Translations under genes and position numbers: made by a program
Assembly (NCBI RefSeq): GCF_000527135.1
Contig: NZ_AZUP01000001.1
Span: 3,497,535 to 3,561,534, forward strand
Direction of reading: 5' to 3'
DNA length: 64,000 nt
From: Methyloversatilis discipulorum
GTDB lineage: Bacteria; Pseudomonadota; Gammaproteobacteria; Burkholderiales; Rhodocyclaceae
Notes under the pieces: generated by a model
The model's input: the letters and a program-made list of their open reading frames with translations, nothing else
Told to the model about the DNA's origin: nothing
Databases searched by the model: none
Part shown: piece by piece, positions 54,900 through 64,000 of the stretch
How positions within the stretch are numbered: position 1 is the first letter of the stretch
How the letters are laid out: the number at the start of each line of letters is the position of its first letter

Positions 54900-56933
54900 T
54901 CAGACCACGAAGCGGCCGACGTTGTCCTGCAGCTGGCCGGCCAGCACTTCGAGGCCGTGCGTCTGGCCGTCGGCGCGACGGGTGATGTCGGCGTTCTGCT
55001 CGGCCATGCCGGCGATGCGCTCGACGCCCTGCGCCACCGACTGGCTGGCGCTGCTCTGTTCGCGCGTGGCAGCGGCGATTTCCTTCATCGCCTCGGCGGT
55101 GCGCTCGCTCTGTTCGCTGATTACGCGCAGCACTTCGCCCGCTTCGGTGGCCAGCGTCACGCCGGCGCCGACCTGGCCGCTGACCTCGCCGATGCGGCGT
55201 ACCACCTTGTCAGCGTCGGCCTGGACGCTGCTCACCATATTGGCGATCTCCTGCGTCGACGCCGCGGTGCGCTCGGCCAGCTTGCGGACTTCGTCGGCGA
55301 CGACCGCGAAGCCGCGGCCGGATTCGCCAGCGCGCGCCGCTTCGATTGCCGCGTTGAGCGCCAGCAGATTGGTCTGTTCGGCGATTTCCTGAATGATGCG
55401 GCCGACGTTCGAAATTTCCCGCGTGCGACCGGCCAGATCGGTCACTGCCGACGAGGCGTCGCCGATCTCGGCGGCGATGCGCTGCATGCCGTCGACCATG
55501 CTGGCCAGCTTCTGCTCACCCTGCGTCGCCGCACTGCGTGCCTCGCGCGTGATGCCGTCGGCGACGCCGGCGCTGTCGGCCACATGCGTGATGCTGACCG
55601 ACAGTTCCTCGATGGCGGCGGCCAGGCCGGCGGCCGCACTGCTCTGTTCGGTCGAACCGCTCACCACCTCGCTCGACCCGGCACGCAGTTCGCGCGCCGC
55701 ATTGCCGACCGCCCGCGCTGCCTCGGCGGTGGCGGTGATCAGCGCCGCGGTCTTGCGCGTCGCCTCGTTCATCTGGATCGAGATGAGGTCCAGTTCGTTG
55801 TGCGTCGTGCCACTCACCACGTCGAGACGCTGGCTGAAGTCGCCGTTGCCGAGCCGGGTCATCGCGGCAGAAACCTTGTTCAGGCGGCTCAGCCGGCTGC
55901 GTGCCAGCCACCAGGTCAAGGCGGCGAACATCAGCGCCGAGGCGACGCAGATGCCGATCAGCAGATTGCGCAGCTGGATGTTCGAGCGCGTGAATTCTTC
56001 GACGTGAGCGCCGGAAGAAACGATCCAGCCCCACTTGTCCGACAGCCGGTAGGCTGCGATCTTCGGTGCGATCGAGCCGTCGTTTCTCGGCCAGTCGTAG
56101 ATGTGGTCGCCATTCTTCTTGCTGATCTGTTCGCCGATGATGCGGGTCAGCGTGTCGTTGCCGATCTCCTTCAGCGTCTTGCCCGCGTGCTTCGGGTGGA
56201 ACAGCATGGTCGAGTCTTCGGCGCTTTCGCCCGGCCGGAGCACGTGGATGTAGCCGGTTTCGCCGACGCGGATGGACTTCAGCGATTCGAACAGATGGTC
56301 GATGCCCTGCTGCACGTCGACCCGCGCGGACAGCGCACCGACCACGCGTCCGGCGGCGTCCTTGATCGGTTCGAGCGAGGAAATGTAGAAGCGGCCGTTG
56401 CGCATCACCACGCCCTGGTAGCTGTCGCCCTTCAGCAGCGCCGCCGTGTCGGGGCCGTTCTTGATCGCGACGCCGGCCTGCGAACGGCCCTCGGCGTCCT
56501 TGAGCAGTGTCGCTACGCGCACGAATTCGTCGCCGACGCGCACCATCACGGCCGGATCGGCGCCGATCAGGTCGCGCGTCGATTTCATCCGGGCTTCGTC
56601 GCCGTTGAGTACGTTGCCGCCCGCACGCGCCACGCGTACCGCCGGGTACTTGCCCATGGCCACCGTGTCTTCGTCGATGGTGACCGTGCCCAGCGCGCCC
56701 CTCAGGGCAGCCATGCCCTTGGCGGCATTGGCAAGCGCGTTCTCGAAGCTCAGATCGAGCAGTTTTGCGGTCGCGTCGGCCTGATCGCCGAGGACGCTCT
56801 GTGTCTGCTCCATCGCAGCGCGATTGCTTGAGACCGATACGACTGCAATCAGTGCGACGAAAATGACCGCGCAGAGCAGACCGATCGATATCGAGAGCTG
56901 GCTGACAACCGACATCCGGTTGAATGAAATCAT
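54900..56933 (-). CDS. Membrane chemoreceptor with double-Cache-type sensor
   Basis: AGGAG precedes ATG 56933; the protein has 677 residues. Two membrane helices (about 14-36 and 325-347) flank a Cache periplasmic sensor ([40 protein letters not shown]). HAMP follows, then the signalling domain with the conserved tip [20 protein letters not shown]. Cache receptors bind organic acids, amino acids or other small ligands. It is followed by a diguanylate cyclase gene on the same strand. Confidence 0.9.
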   Translation of the reverse strand: MISFNRMSVVSQLSISIGLLCAVIFVALIAVVSVSSNRAAMEQTQSVLGDQADATAKLLDLSFENALANAAKGMAALRGALGTVTIDEDTVAMGKYPAVRVARAGGNVLNGDEARMKSTRDLIGADPAVMVRVGDEFVRVATLLKDAEGRSQAGVAIKNGPDTAALLKGDSYQGVVMRNGRFYISSLEPIKDAAGRVVGALSARVDVQQGIDHLFESLKSIRVGETGYIHVLRPGESAEDSTMLFHPKHAGKTLKEIGNDTLTRIIGEQISKKNGDHIYDWPRNDGSIAPKIAAYRLSDKWGWIVSSGAHVEEFTRSNIQLRNLLIGICVASALMFAALTWWLARSRLSRLNKVSAAMTRLGNGDFSQRLDVVSGTTHNELDLISIQMNEATRKTAALITATAEAARAVGNAARELRAGSSEVVSGSTEQSSAAAGLAAAIEELSVSITHVADSAGVADGITREARSAATQGEQKLASMVDGMQRIAAEIGDASSAVTDLAGRTREISNVGRIIQEIAEQTNLLALNAAIEAARAGESGRGFAVVADEVRKLAERTAASTQEIANMVSSVQADADKVVRRIGEVSGQVGAGVTLATEAGEVLRVISEQSERTAEAMKEIAAATREQSSASQSVAQGVERIAGMAEQNADITRRADGQTHGLEVLAGQLQDNVGRFVV

Positions 56934-57025
56934 GGCTCGTCTCCTGTGCATCCGTGCCGGGCGGAATACCCGGCCGAACGATTCATCGTGTGTGGATTAC
57001 GGCACGATTGAGGAAAACTGGAGCG

Positions 57026-57904
57026 TCAAGTCACTGATTCAATTTGACAGCCGGCCGCAGCGAGGCGCGCGAGCACGCCGTCGGGGCCTGCAAGGTGGGA
57101 GGCGCCGAAGGCGGAAAACACGCCGCCGACCTGAATTTCCGGCAGCAGCCGCTCGGCGAAGCGGGCGTTGCGTGCGCCGAGCAGGGACTGCATGAACAGG
57201 CGGGCATGCTCGCGCAGCGCCAGGTCTTCGGACATCAGCCCGCTGTTGATGCGCGACAGTTCGCCCACCTCGCCGGCCAGCCAGGCGACGGTCATCGGTT
57301 CGATGGCGGCTTGCAGGCGGTCGTGCCGGCGCGCGGCGTCGATCAGCAGCGCGATCTGGGTCTTCTCCGGCAGCAGCGCGATGGCGTCTATCTGTTCCTG
57401 CACCTGTTCCAGCGGCCGCACGGCCACCTTCTGCGCGCGCGCCAGCGAGATCAGCGCTTCGTCGAGCGAAGGTTGCTGCGCGGCCACCGGCTGCAGCAGC
57501 GTCAGCAGCGCCGCCCAAGGGCGCAGGCGCACGGCAACCCGCGAATCGACGCCGTGCAGCGCCAGCATCTTTTCGATGCGCGGCCACTTCGCCCGGCCGA
57601 CCCGACGCGGCAGGTCGTCGCTGCCATAGACGCTGGCCGCCTGGTAGATGGACACCGCCTCGGCGTCGGTCACCAGTTCCGGCATGAAAAGACGTGCCTC
57701 GGCAATGCGCGCGCGCAGCGGTGCCGCGCGTGCCAGCACCCGCGGATCGCCGCTGTGCAGCGTGCCGTACAGGTGACTCACCGGCGCGTCGCCGCTGTGC
57801 ACCGCCCACAGCAGTCCGTGCGAATAATCCGCTTCCGCCGCGCGCAGTCGCGACGGCAGGGCGGCGAGCGCGGCCAGCTGCAGCAGGAAGCGGCGGCGAT
57901 CCAT
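57026..57904 (-). CDS. TraB/GumN family exported protein
   Basis: The 292-residue protein starts MDRRRFLLQLAALAALPSRL, a signal with twin arginines and a short hydrophobic core that could be Tat or Sec. TraB/GumN motifs are present: VSHLYGTLHSGDP near residue 42 and FSAFGASHLAGPDGVLARLA near 265, with the conserved His and GxxH. Family members are putative metal-dependent hydrolases. Its stop precedes the chemoreceptor start by about 90 bases. Confidence 0.82.
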   Translation of the reverse strand: MDRRRFLLQLAALAALPSRLRAAEADYSHGLLWAVHSGDAPVSHLYGTLHSGDPRVLARAAPLRARIAEARLFMPELVTDAEAVSIYQAASVYGSDDLPRRVGRAKWPRIEKMLALHGVDSRVAVRLRPWAALLTLLQPVAAQQPSLDEALISLARAQKVAVRPLEQVQEQIDAIALLPEKTQIALLIDAARRHDRLQAAIEPMTVAWLAGEVGELSRINSGLMSEDLALREHARLFMQSLLGARNARFAERLLPEIQVGGVFSAFGASHLAGPDGVLARLAAAGCQIESVT

Positions 57905-57907
57905 TGT

Positions 57908-58870
57908 TTACAGCACCCAGGCGCCGCGTATCGCGGCGATGCCGTGCGCGCCGCAGTCCTGGGCACGCGCGAGGTGGCTGTCGTCGAGGCCGCCGATGGC
58001 GAACACCGGCAGCGGGCTGCCGGCGATCAGCGCCGCGAGGCCGTCCCAGCCCAAGGTGTCGCCCCCGGGGTGGCTGGCGGTCGGCAGCACCGAACCGGCG
58101 ACCGCGTAGTCCAGGCCCAGGCGAACCGCCAGCGCCAGCTCGTCCGCCGTGTGGCAGGAGGCACCGACCCAGTCGAAATCGGGCCGCGCGGCGAGCTCCG
58201 ACAGCTGGGCGGCCTTCAGGTGCACGCCGTCGGCGCCCAGCTCCTTCGCCATATCGATGCTGCCGTTCAGCACGACAGGGCAGCCATGCTCGTGCGCAAT
58301 CCGTATCGCCTCACGCGCGAAGCCGAGCGCCGGCGCGTCGAGCACCGGCTCACGGATCTGCAGCAGCAGCCGGCCACGGCGGCAGGCCTGGTGGATCGCG
58401 TCGAGCTGGGCGGCGGTGCCGATCTGGAAGGCGTGCGTCACCGCCATACGCGACGGCAGGCGCAGCGATTTCATCACCGGGCCATTGGCCGGCAGCATCG
58501 GCGCCACGGTGAGCGCATCGGCCGTCTGCCAGGCCAGTGCGCTGTGCACGTGGTCATGCACGCGGCCGCTCCAGCGTTCGACGCGGAAGAAATGCAGCCG
58601 CACGTGGGCGTGCTCGTATTCGTGAGTCAGCGTGATCCACGGCGTGCAGTGCTCGACGCGGATGCCCAGTTCCTCGTCCAGTTCGCGCTTCAGCGCGTCG
58701 ACCGGCGCCTCGCCCTTTTCCACCTTGCCGCCCGGGAATTCCCAGTAGCCCGGGTAGAAGGTGCCGGGTGCGCGCTGGCCGAGCAGGAACTCACGGCCCT
58801 CAGTGTGGCCCTGAGGCCCGTCACGGAAGATGACGGCGGCCGCCACGGCCACCTGCTTGCGTTCGCTCAT
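57908..58870 (-). CDS. Nudix hydrolase fused to a ThiE-like domain
   Basis: ATG 58870 overlaps the stop of the upstream ATPase gene by one base (TAATG). The 320-residue product has an N-terminal Nudix domain with the box GKVEKGEAPVDALKRELDEE (near residues 46-65). A C-terminal domain resembling thiamine phosphate synthase follows (LLLQIREPVLDA, VVLNGSIDMAKELGADGVHL, VGASCHTADELALAVRLGLD, FAIGGL). MutT-ThiE fusions of this kind are known in beta- and gammaproteobacteria. The Nudix half may clean 8-oxo-dGTP; the ThiE half may be regulatory. Confidence 0.88.
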   Translation of the reverse strand: MSERKQVAVAAAVIFRDGPQGHTEGREFLLGQRAPGTFYPGYWEFPGGKVEKGEAPVDALKRELDEELGIRVEHCTPWITLTHEYEHAHVRLHFFRVERWSGRVHDHVHSALAWQTADALTVAPMLPANGPVMKSLRLPSRMAVTHAFQIGTAAQLDAIHQACRRGRLLLQIREPVLDAPALGFAREAIRIAHEHGCPVVLNGSIDMAKELGADGVHLKAAQLSELAARPDFDWVGASCHTADELALAVRLGLDYAVAGSVLPTASHPGGDTLGWDGLAALIAGSPLPVFAIGGLDDSHLARAQDCGAHGIAAIRGAWVL

Positions 58871-59754
58871 TACTTGCCCCGCGCGGCGTGCTGGCCGGCC
58901 CAGTCGCGCGCGAACTGCCAGGCGACGCGGCCGCTGCGGGCGCCGCGCTCCAGCGACCACAGCAGCGCGGCGCTGCGCGCCGCTTCGATGTCGGCCGCGC
59001 TCAGGCCGAATCTCTTGAGCCAATGGTTCACGATGTTCAGGTAGGCGTCCTGGTCGAAGGGGTAGAAGGACAGCCAAAGCCCGAAACGTTCGGACAGCGA
59101 CACCTTTTCCTCGATCGCTTCGCCCGGATGCACCTCGCCGTCGACGTGCTTCGCCTCACGGTTTTCCGAAAAGTACTCGGGCATCAGGTGGCGACGGTTC
59201 GACGTGGCGTAGATGAGCACGTTGTCGAGCACCGCCGACACCGAGCCGTCGAGAATGCTCTTCAGCGCCTTGTAGCCGGGTTCGCCGGATTCGAAGGACA
59301 GATCGTCGCAATAGATGATGAAGCGCTCGGGCCGACTGGCGATCAGGTCGGTGATGTCCGGCAGATCGGTCAGGTCGTCGCGGTCCACCTCGATCAGGCG
59401 CAGGCCCTTCTTCGCGTATTCGTTCAGCAGCGCCTTCACCAGCGAGCTCTTGCCGGTGCCGCGGGCGCCGGTCAGCAGCACGTTGTTGGCCGGTTTGCCG
59501 TCGACGAACTGCTGCGTGTTGGCCTTGATGCGCGCCTTCTGCACATCGATGTCGCGCAGGTCGGTCAGACGCAGCTTGTGCGGATGGGCGACCGCCTCCA
59601 GCCGGCCACGGCCGTTGCTGCGACGCCAGCGGAAGGCGATCGCCTTCCAGTCGGGTTCGACCGGCGGCGGCGGCAGGATCTGCTCCAGCCGGTCGAACAG
59701 CGCGTGCGCACGCGCGATCAGGCTTTCGAAACCATCACGGCTGTTCACGGTCAC
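58870..59754 (-). CDS. DUF815 AAA+ ATPase
   Basis: The 294-residue protein has NNVLLTGARGTGKSSLVKAL (Walker A near residue 90-107), RFIIYCDDLSFESGEPGY (Walker B region) and ATSNRRHLMPEY (sensor 1), the DUF815 pattern. It is probably a cytoplasmic ATPase of unknown target. It overlaps the Nudix-ThiE gene by one base and the small membrane-protein gene before it by 20 bases, so all three are likely one unit. Confidence 0.85.
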   Translation of the reverse strand: MTVNSRDGFESLIARAHALFDRLEQILPPPPVEPDWKAIAFRWRRSNGRGRLEAVAHPHKLRLTDLRDIDVQKARIKANTQQFVDGKPANNVLLTGARGTGKSSLVKALLNEYAKKGLRLIEVDRDDLTDLPDITDLIASRPERFIIYCDDLSFESGEPGYKALKSILDGSVSAVLDNVLIYATSNRRHLMPEYFSENREAKHVDGEVHPGEAIEEKVSLSERFGLWLSFYPFDQDAYLNIVNHWLKRFGLSAADIEAARSAALLWSLERGARSGRVAWQFARDWAGQHAARGK

Positions 59755-59884
59755 CCTCCTTGTCGCTGGACGGGGTGGCGCCGCTGTCGTCGGCGGAGTC
59801 CTTTTCCTTCTTGGGCAGGGTCCACCACAGGATGAACAGGAAAAGCGCCAGCGCGGTGCCGGCTTCGAGCAGGAATAACCACAT
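59735..59884 (-). CDS. Small single-pass membrane protein
   Basis: From ATG 59884 the 49-residue product has one membrane helix (LLEAGTALALFLFILWWTLP) followed by a charged tail (KKEKDSADDSG). There is no strong ribosome site, and the frame is open a little further upstream to 59941. Its 3' end overlaps the DUF815 gene by 20 bases. It looks real from the helix and the coupling, but no family was recognised. Confidence 0.5.
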   Translation of the reverse strand: MWLFLLEAGTALALFLFILWWTLPKKEKDSADDSGATPSSDKEGDREQP

Positions 59885-59985
59885 GGGAATGAAGCTTTCG
59901 TTGTCGTCGCACCCGCCTGTCGGGCGGGTGCTCGTTATCATTGCGCACTCGGCGCTCGCGGGCGCACCAATCTAAATAAATCCCG

Positions 59986-61284
59986 ATGTTCCAGCAAATC
60001 CGCCTGCGCAGCGCAGGTGTTCTGATGTGTGTGTCGCTGCTGTTGGCGGCCTGTGCCGGCACGCCGAAGCCGGCGCCCCGCGTGGAGCCGGCGCCGGTCG
60101 CCGCCCCGGTGTGTCCGCCTGCGCCGCCGCCCGTGCCGCAGAGCTGTCCGGCATGCCCGGCCTGTGCCGCCTGCCCGGTGTGCCCGCCACCGCCGGCGCC
60201 CGAGGCGAAGCCGCTGCCACCGAAGCTGGTGGCGGCCGACTGGGCCGCGCTCGAAGGCTGGAGCGACGATGACCTGCGTGAATCGTTGCCGGCGCTGCGC
60301 GCCTCATGCAGCGCGGTGGCGAACAAGCCGGGCTGGGCGGAGCCCTGTGCCGCGCTCGTCATGCTCGATGCGACAGACCGCGCTGCGGTGCGGGCGTTCT
60401 ACGAATCCTTCTTCCGCCCCTGGCAGCTGCTCAATGGCGACGGCAGCGACCAGGGCCTGGTCACCGGCTATTACGAACCGCTGCTGAAGGCGAACCGCAC
60501 GCGCGGCGGCGCCTACAAGTACGCGATCCATGCCGTGCCGGACGATCTGCTGGTGATCGATCTGGCCAGCGTGCATCCCGACCTGAAGAACATGCGGCTG
60601 CGCGGCCGGCTGGACGGTCGCAAGGTCGTGCCCTATTGGACGCGCGCCGAACTGGATGCCCGCGCCGCCGAACTCGACCGCAAGGCACTGTTCTGGGCGG
60701 CCGACGCGATCGACGTGTTCTTCCTGCAGGTGCAGGGCTCCGGGCAGGTGGAACTGCCGGATGGCAGTCGCGTGCGCGTCGGCTACGCCGACCAGAACGG
60801 CCACCCCTACCAGTCGATCGGCCGCTGGCTGGTGGACCAGGGTGAGCTGAAGCTCGAACAGGCGTCGATGCAGGGCATACGCGAGTGGGCGCGCGCCAAT
60901 CCGTCGCGTGTCGCGACGATGATGGCGGCCAATCCGAGCTATGTGTTCTTCCGCGAACTGCCGATAGGCAAGCAGGCGCCCGGCCTGCCCGAAGGCCCGC
61001 TCGGTGCGCTCGGCGTGCCGATCGCCGGCGGCCGCGTCATCGCCATCGATCCGCGCAGCGTGCCGCTCGGTGCGCCGGTGTGGCTGGATACGACGCGCCC
61101 GAACAGCAGCCAGCCGCTGCGCCGGCTCATGATGGCGCAGGATACCGGCGGCGCCATCAAGGGCGGCGTGCGCGCCGACTTTTTCTGGGGTTTCGGACCG
61201 GAAGCCGGCGCCCAGGCGGGCAAGATGAAGCAGCAGGGCAGGATGTGGGTGCTGCTGCCGAATGGTGTGACGCCGGGGAACTGA
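59986..61284 (+). CDS. mltA: Membrane-bound lytic murein transglycosylase A
   Basis: The 432-residue protein has a lipoprotein signal, SLLLAAC, with Cys at about residue 23, then a Pro/Cys-rich stretch with many cysteines (CPPAPPPVPQSCPACPACAA). The MltA core follows (LVTGYYEPLLKANRTRGGAY, FFLQVQGSGQVELPDGSR). The C-terminal 3D domain has the conserved aspartates in VIAIDPRSVPLG and MMAQDTGGAIKG. It cleaves peptidoglycan at the outer membrane. The N-terminal cysteine-rich spacer is unusual. Confidence 0.92.
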   Translation: MFQQIRLRSAGVLMCVSLLLAACAGTPKPAPRVEPAPVAAPVCPPAPPPVPQSCPACPACAACPVCPPPPAPEAKPLPPKLVAADWAALEGWSDDDLRESLPALRASCSAVANKPGWAEPCAALVMLDATDRAAVRAFYESFFRPWQLLNGDGSDQGLVTGYYEPLLKANRTRGGAYKYAIHAVPDDLLVIDLASVHPDLKNMRLRGRLDGRKVVPYWTRAELDARAAELDRKALFWAADAIDVFFLQVQGSGQVELPDGSRVRVGYADQNGHPYQSIGRWLVDQGELKLEQASMQGIREWARANPSRVATMMAANPSYVFFRELPIGKQAPGLPEGPLGALGVPIAGGRVIAIDPRSVPLGAPVWLDTTRPNSSQPLRRLMMAQDTGGAIKGGVRADFFWGFGPEAGAQAGKMKQQGRMWVLLPNGVTPGN

Positions 61285-61306
61285 GCGGGCCGGAGCGAGA
61301 GCCTCT

Positions 61307-61391
61307 GTGGGAGCGAGCTTGCTCGCGATAGCAGCCTGAATCGAAGCCTGCGGCCTGCCGAGGCTGCATCGCGACCAGAGGTCGCTCCCAC
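61307..61391. repeat. 85-bp REP-like element, copy 9
   Basis: It lies in the convergent spacer between mltA and the ZIP transporter gene. The left arm is GTGGGAGCGAGCTTGCTCGC and the right arm GCGACCAGAGGTCGCTCCCAC, a third arm sequence that still pairs. Confidence 0.82.
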
Positions 61392-61426
61392 AACAAACAC
61401 GCCCGATCGCGGCTGGACGAAGGCCC

Positions 61427-62359
61427 TCAGCCCAGGGTCGTATCCAGCACCATCATCACCATGAAACCCGCCATCAGCCCCAGCGTGGCCGCTTTCTCGT
61501 GGCCGTTGCGGTGGGTTTCCGGGATGACTTCGTGCGACACGACGAAAATCATCGCGCCGGCGGCGAGGCCGAGCCCGCCGGGGTAGAACAGTCCGAAGCT
61601 GCTCGACAGCCCGACGCCGATCAGCGCGCCCAGCGGTTCCATGAAACCGCTCAGCGCCGCGATGCCGACCGCCTTCAGCGGCGACATGCCGACCGCGCGC
61701 AACGCGACCGCGACGGCGAGGCCTTCCGGAATGTCCTGTATCGCGATCGCGGTCGACAGCGGCAGGCCGACCGCCATGTCGGCCTGCGAGAAGGACACAC
61801 CCATCGCCATGCCTTCCGGCAGGTTGTGCAGCGCGATGGCGTTCACGAACAGCCAGACGCGGCCCATCCGCGTTTCCGGGCCGCAACTGCCGCAGTGCTC
61901 GTGTTCGTGCGGCGTCATCGCGTCGAGCATCATCATCAGCCAGACGCCGAGCGCCATGCCGGTGACCACCACCGCTGCGCCCAGGCTGCGCGAGCCGGTC
62001 ATCGTTTCGCCGGCGTCCAGGCCAGGCACGATGAGCGAGAAGGAGGAGGCGGCCAGCATCATGCCGGCGCCGAAACCGAGCAGCACGTCGGAGCCGCGCT
62101 GGCCGAGCGAGCGCAGGCCCAGCGCCGGCGCTGCGCCGACGGCGGTGGCGGCGAAGCCGGCCAGCCCGGCCAGCAGGCCCAGGTGCATGGCCTGTGGCGT
62201 GCGCGACTCGGCGAAGGCCCAGGACAGCAGGGCCAGCACCGCCGCCAGCCCGATCATCAGCAGGAACTGCAGCGCCGGGTCCAGGCGCAGCCAGGGGAAG
62301 AGCGGGCCGGGGCGCGGTGCGCCCGGCGAGGTGGCGGGGGTCGGGTCCATGGCGGTCAT
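61427..62359 (-). CDS. ZIP family metal transporter
   Basis: ATG 62359 or 62350 starts a 307-310 residue protein with about eight membrane helices. The ZIP signature helices are present, with metal-binding residues in ALHNLPEGMAMGVSFSQ and AIQDIPEGLAVAVALRA. A cytoplasmic His/Cys-rich loop, TPHEHEHCGSCGPE, sits between helices 3 and 4. It probably imports zinc or another divalent metal. A symporter gene lies upstream on the same strand. Confidence 0.88.
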   Translation of the reverse strand: MTAMDPTPATSPGAPRPGPLFPWLRLDPALQFLLMIGLAAVLALLSWAFAESRTPQAMHLGLLAGLAGFAATAVGAAPALGLRSLGQRGSDVLLGFGAGMMLAASSFSLIVPGLDAGETMTGSRSLGAAVVVTGMALGVWLMMMLDAMTPHEHEHCGSCGPETRMGRVWLFVNAIALHNLPEGMAMGVSFSQADMAVGLPLSTAIAIQDIPEGLAVAVALRAVGMSPLKAVGIAALSGFMEPLGALIGVGLSSSFGLFYPGGLGLAAGAMIFVVSHEVIPETHRNGHEKAATLGLMAGFMVMMVLDTTLG

Positions 62360-62412
62360 CGCGAAGGCGTGTTCGTGCACCGCATCATAAATGCGGGCAT
62401 CAGGCGCGCACC

Positions 62413-63669
62413 TCAAGATTCGCTTGATCCCGGGGGGTGTCCCCCCCCGGCCACGTGATCGACCACGATGCTGCCGACGATGTCGCCCTCGACATTGACC
62501 ACCGTGCGGACCGCATCGAGCAGCCGGTCTATCGGCAGCAGGATGGCGATCGCCTCGGCCGGCAGGCCGACCGACTGCAAGACCATCACCATGGTGACCA
62601 TGCCGGCGCTCGGAATGCCCGGCGCCCCGACCGCCGCCAGCATCGACATCACGCAGACGACGATCTGCTGGCCGGCGCTCAGTTCGATGCCGACCAGACT
62701 GGCGATGAACAGCGCGGCGGCCGCCTCGTACAGCGCCGTGCCGTCCATATTCATCGTCGTGCCGACCGGTACGACGAAGCCGACCGTGGCCGGGCGCACG
62801 CCGAAGTTCGTTTGTGTCACGCGCATCGTGATCGGCATCGTCGCCGAACTGGAGCTGGTGGCCAACGCGGTGATGAAGGATTCGCGACCGCCGCGCCAAA
62901 GTGCCAGCGGCGTCACGCGGGTGATCAGCCACAGCAGTCCGGGCAGCACGACGATGCCGTGGAACAGTGTGGTGCCGAGCACGACCGCGACGAAGCGGGC
63001 CATCGTTTCGAGCAAGGCGACATCCTGTGTGGCGATCAGTCTGGCCAGCAGCGCGGCGATGCCCCAAGGGGCAAGTTTCATGATGGCGCCGACGATGCGC
63101 AGCGACAGGTCCTGCATCTCTTCCATGCCGCGATTGATGATCGGGTAGCGGTCGCCAGCCTGCACCAGCGCGATGCCGAGGATGAGCGCGAACACGACCA
63201 GCGCGACGATTTCGCCGTTGGCCAGCGCGGAGAACGGGTTCTTGAACAGACCGGTCAGGAACTGCTGCACGAAGTCGGGGAAGGGCAGTTGCTTCGCCTG
63301 GAAGCCGGCCAGCGCGTCGGCGAACATGTCGAGGTGCATGCCTGCTCCCGGCTTGAAGACATTCGCCGCCGTGATGCCGAGAATGACCGCGATGGTGACG
63401 GTGAGCAGGTAGAACAGCAGCGTGGTCACCCAGACGCGCCGGATGTTGCCGTGCTGCCGCAGGTGGGCCACACCGACCACGATGGACGAGAACACCAGCG
63501 GCACCAGCACCATCTTGAGCAGCGCGATGAAGATGCCGCCGATCAGCCCGGCGAGGTAAAGCCCCTGCACACGCGTCGCGGCATCGTCCGGCAGTGCGCC
63601 GAGGGCAAGGCCAAGACCGGCGCCGATCAATGCGCCGAGCAGGATTTGCGTGTTCATCGTCAGCCGCAT
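62413..63669 (-). CDS. Dicarboxylate/amino acid:cation symporter (DAACS family)
   Basis: ATG 63669 is used because GGAG stands nine bases upstream; ATG 63657 is an alternative. The 418-residue protein has the DAACS/GltP architecture: eight helices plus two re-entrant hairpins, with the serine-rich ATSSSSATMPITM and the transport motif MNMDGTALYEA. Substrates are probably C4-dicarboxylates or Glu/Asp driven by H+ or Na+. No sensor kinase pair of the Dct type is next to it. Confidence 0.9.
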   Translation of the reverse strand: MRLTMNTQILLGALIGAGLGLALGALPDDAATRVQGLYLAGLIGGIFIALLKMVLVPLVFSSIVVGVAHLRQHGNIRRVWVTTLLFYLLTVTIAVILGITAANVFKPGAGMHLDMFADALAGFQAKQLPFPDFVQQFLTGLFKNPFSALANGEIVALVVFALILGIALVQAGDRYPIINRGMEEMQDLSLRIVGAIMKLAPWGIAALLARLIATQDVALLETMARFVAVVLGTTLFHGIVVLPGLLWLITRVTPLALWRGGRESFITALATSSSSATMPITMRVTQTNFGVRPATVGFVVPVGTTMNMDGTALYEAAAALFIASLVGIELSAGQQIVVCVMSMLAAVGAPGIPSAGMVTMVMVLQSVGLPAEAIAILLPIDRLLDAVRTVVNVEGDIVGSIVVDHVAGGGHPPGSSES

Positions 63670-63786
63670 GCGCTTTTTCTCCGCGATTTTTCGCGACCAT
63701 ACCATTGGCGTCCACCGATGAAACCAAGTGCGTGAGCCGCAGTCGGAAACGCAGCCAGCGTTTCAGCCTGCCGACCGGAGCCCGCC

Positions 63787-64000
63787 ATGAGAACAACGAT
63801 CGCCGCCCTCGTCTTCCCTCTTGGACTCGTCTTCGCCGCCGGCCCTGCGCAGGCGATGAACATCGCCACCGCCATCCAGACCACGGTGCGCGTGCAGGCG
63901 GAGCAGCCGGATGGATCGATCTCGATCGGCAGCGGCGTCGTGCTGCCGGGGCAGCGCGTGGCGACCGCCTGTCACGTGATCGCTGGCGCGAAGTCTCTGA
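63787..64000 (+). CDS. Trypsin-like serine protease, N-terminal part (3' end outside window)
   Basis: The gene starts at ATG 63787 with a signal peptide (MRTTIAALVFPLGLVFAAGP, cleaved near AQA) and runs off the window. The mature part reads GSGVVLPGQRVATACHVIAG, where the His of TACHV corresponds to the catalytic His of the trypsin/DegP fold. The Asp and Ser are beyond the window. The protein is probably periplasmic. Confidence 0.72.
   Translation, partial: MRTTIAALVFPLGLVFAAGPAQAMNIATAIQTTVRVQAEQPDGSISIGSGVVLPGQRVATACHVIAGAKSL

Noticed and set aside
53347..55392. Long open frame opposite the diguanylate cyclase and chemoreceptor
   Set aside because: It spans the boundary of two well-supported minus-strand genes and has no domain resemblance.
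61427..63796. A single 789-codon protein covering the ZIP transporter and symporter region
   Set aside because: Only the last 310 codons resemble a protein (ZIP); the upstream part is a shadow of the symporter gene in another frame.

Overview
The window looks like chromosome from a high-GC betaproteobacterium. Two proteins carry PEP-CTERM sorting signals, there is an acoXABC-lipA cluster, a quinoprotein alcohol dehydrogenase, and 86-bp REP-like elements. The mixture fits the Rhodocyclales/Methyloversatilis type, but that placement is inference from gene content; no rRNA or marker-gene search was possible. I saw no rRNA, tRNA, CRISPR array or intact transposase.

Left end (1-6755): an accessory segment behind glmS. 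The true glmS 3' end (1-606) is followed by a Fic protein, a Phd/YefM-ParE type toxin-antitoxin pair and a second, frameshifted copy of the last 287 bases of glmS (2937-3223). Beyond it lie an AT-richer 824-residue protein with a PD-(D/E)XK-like core and a SEC-C tail, and a decayed ParE toxin gene. From 6756 to about 15500 there is an ABC exporter, a TetR/SDR pair with a clear palindromic operator, an NADP-type oxidoreductase, an Excalibur protein, an Hcp-fold PEP-CTERM protein, an SMP-30-like protein and small membrane proteins. A spacer at 12835-13223 is stitched from fragments of three nearby genes.

15500-25700: a ferritin-like/VIT1 iron exporter, an ABC-F ATPase, PcaC-like decarboxylase, a PsiF-like protein, a YkgJ cysteine-cluster protein, a chromate transporter, a lipoprotein and thiC, separated by several copies of the 86-bp repeat.

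25700-39700 is the most coherent functional block. A porin, a periplasmic PQQ alcohol dehydrogenase with a lanthanide-type Asp-Tyr-Asp motif and a small c-type cytochrome lie on one side of a sigma-54 activator (AcoR type); acoX-acoA-acoB-acoC lie on the other, then lipA, thiS, thiG and an SDR. Both the porin and acoX have -24/-12 promoters, with matching TGAGACAGCTGTCTCA-like palindromes about 100-150 bp upstream. This suggests one regulon that oxidises an alcohol in the periplasm and cleaves acetoin in the cytoplasm. lipA and thiSG lie next to enzymes that need lipoate and thiamine diphosphate.

39700-64000: ordinary housekeeping and signalling genes. These are a YdcF protein, DUF2802 and SPOR proteins, a soluble CZB chemoreceptor, ridA, recG, a PhoX-like PEP-CTERM protein, a FIST/histidine kinase/two response regulator operon, DUF2721, rlmJ, a diguanylate cyclase, a membrane chemoreceptor, a TraB/GumN protein, a Nudix-ThiE fusion, a DUF815 ATPase, mltA, a ZIP transporter, a dicarboxylate-type symporter and the start of a trypsin-like protease.
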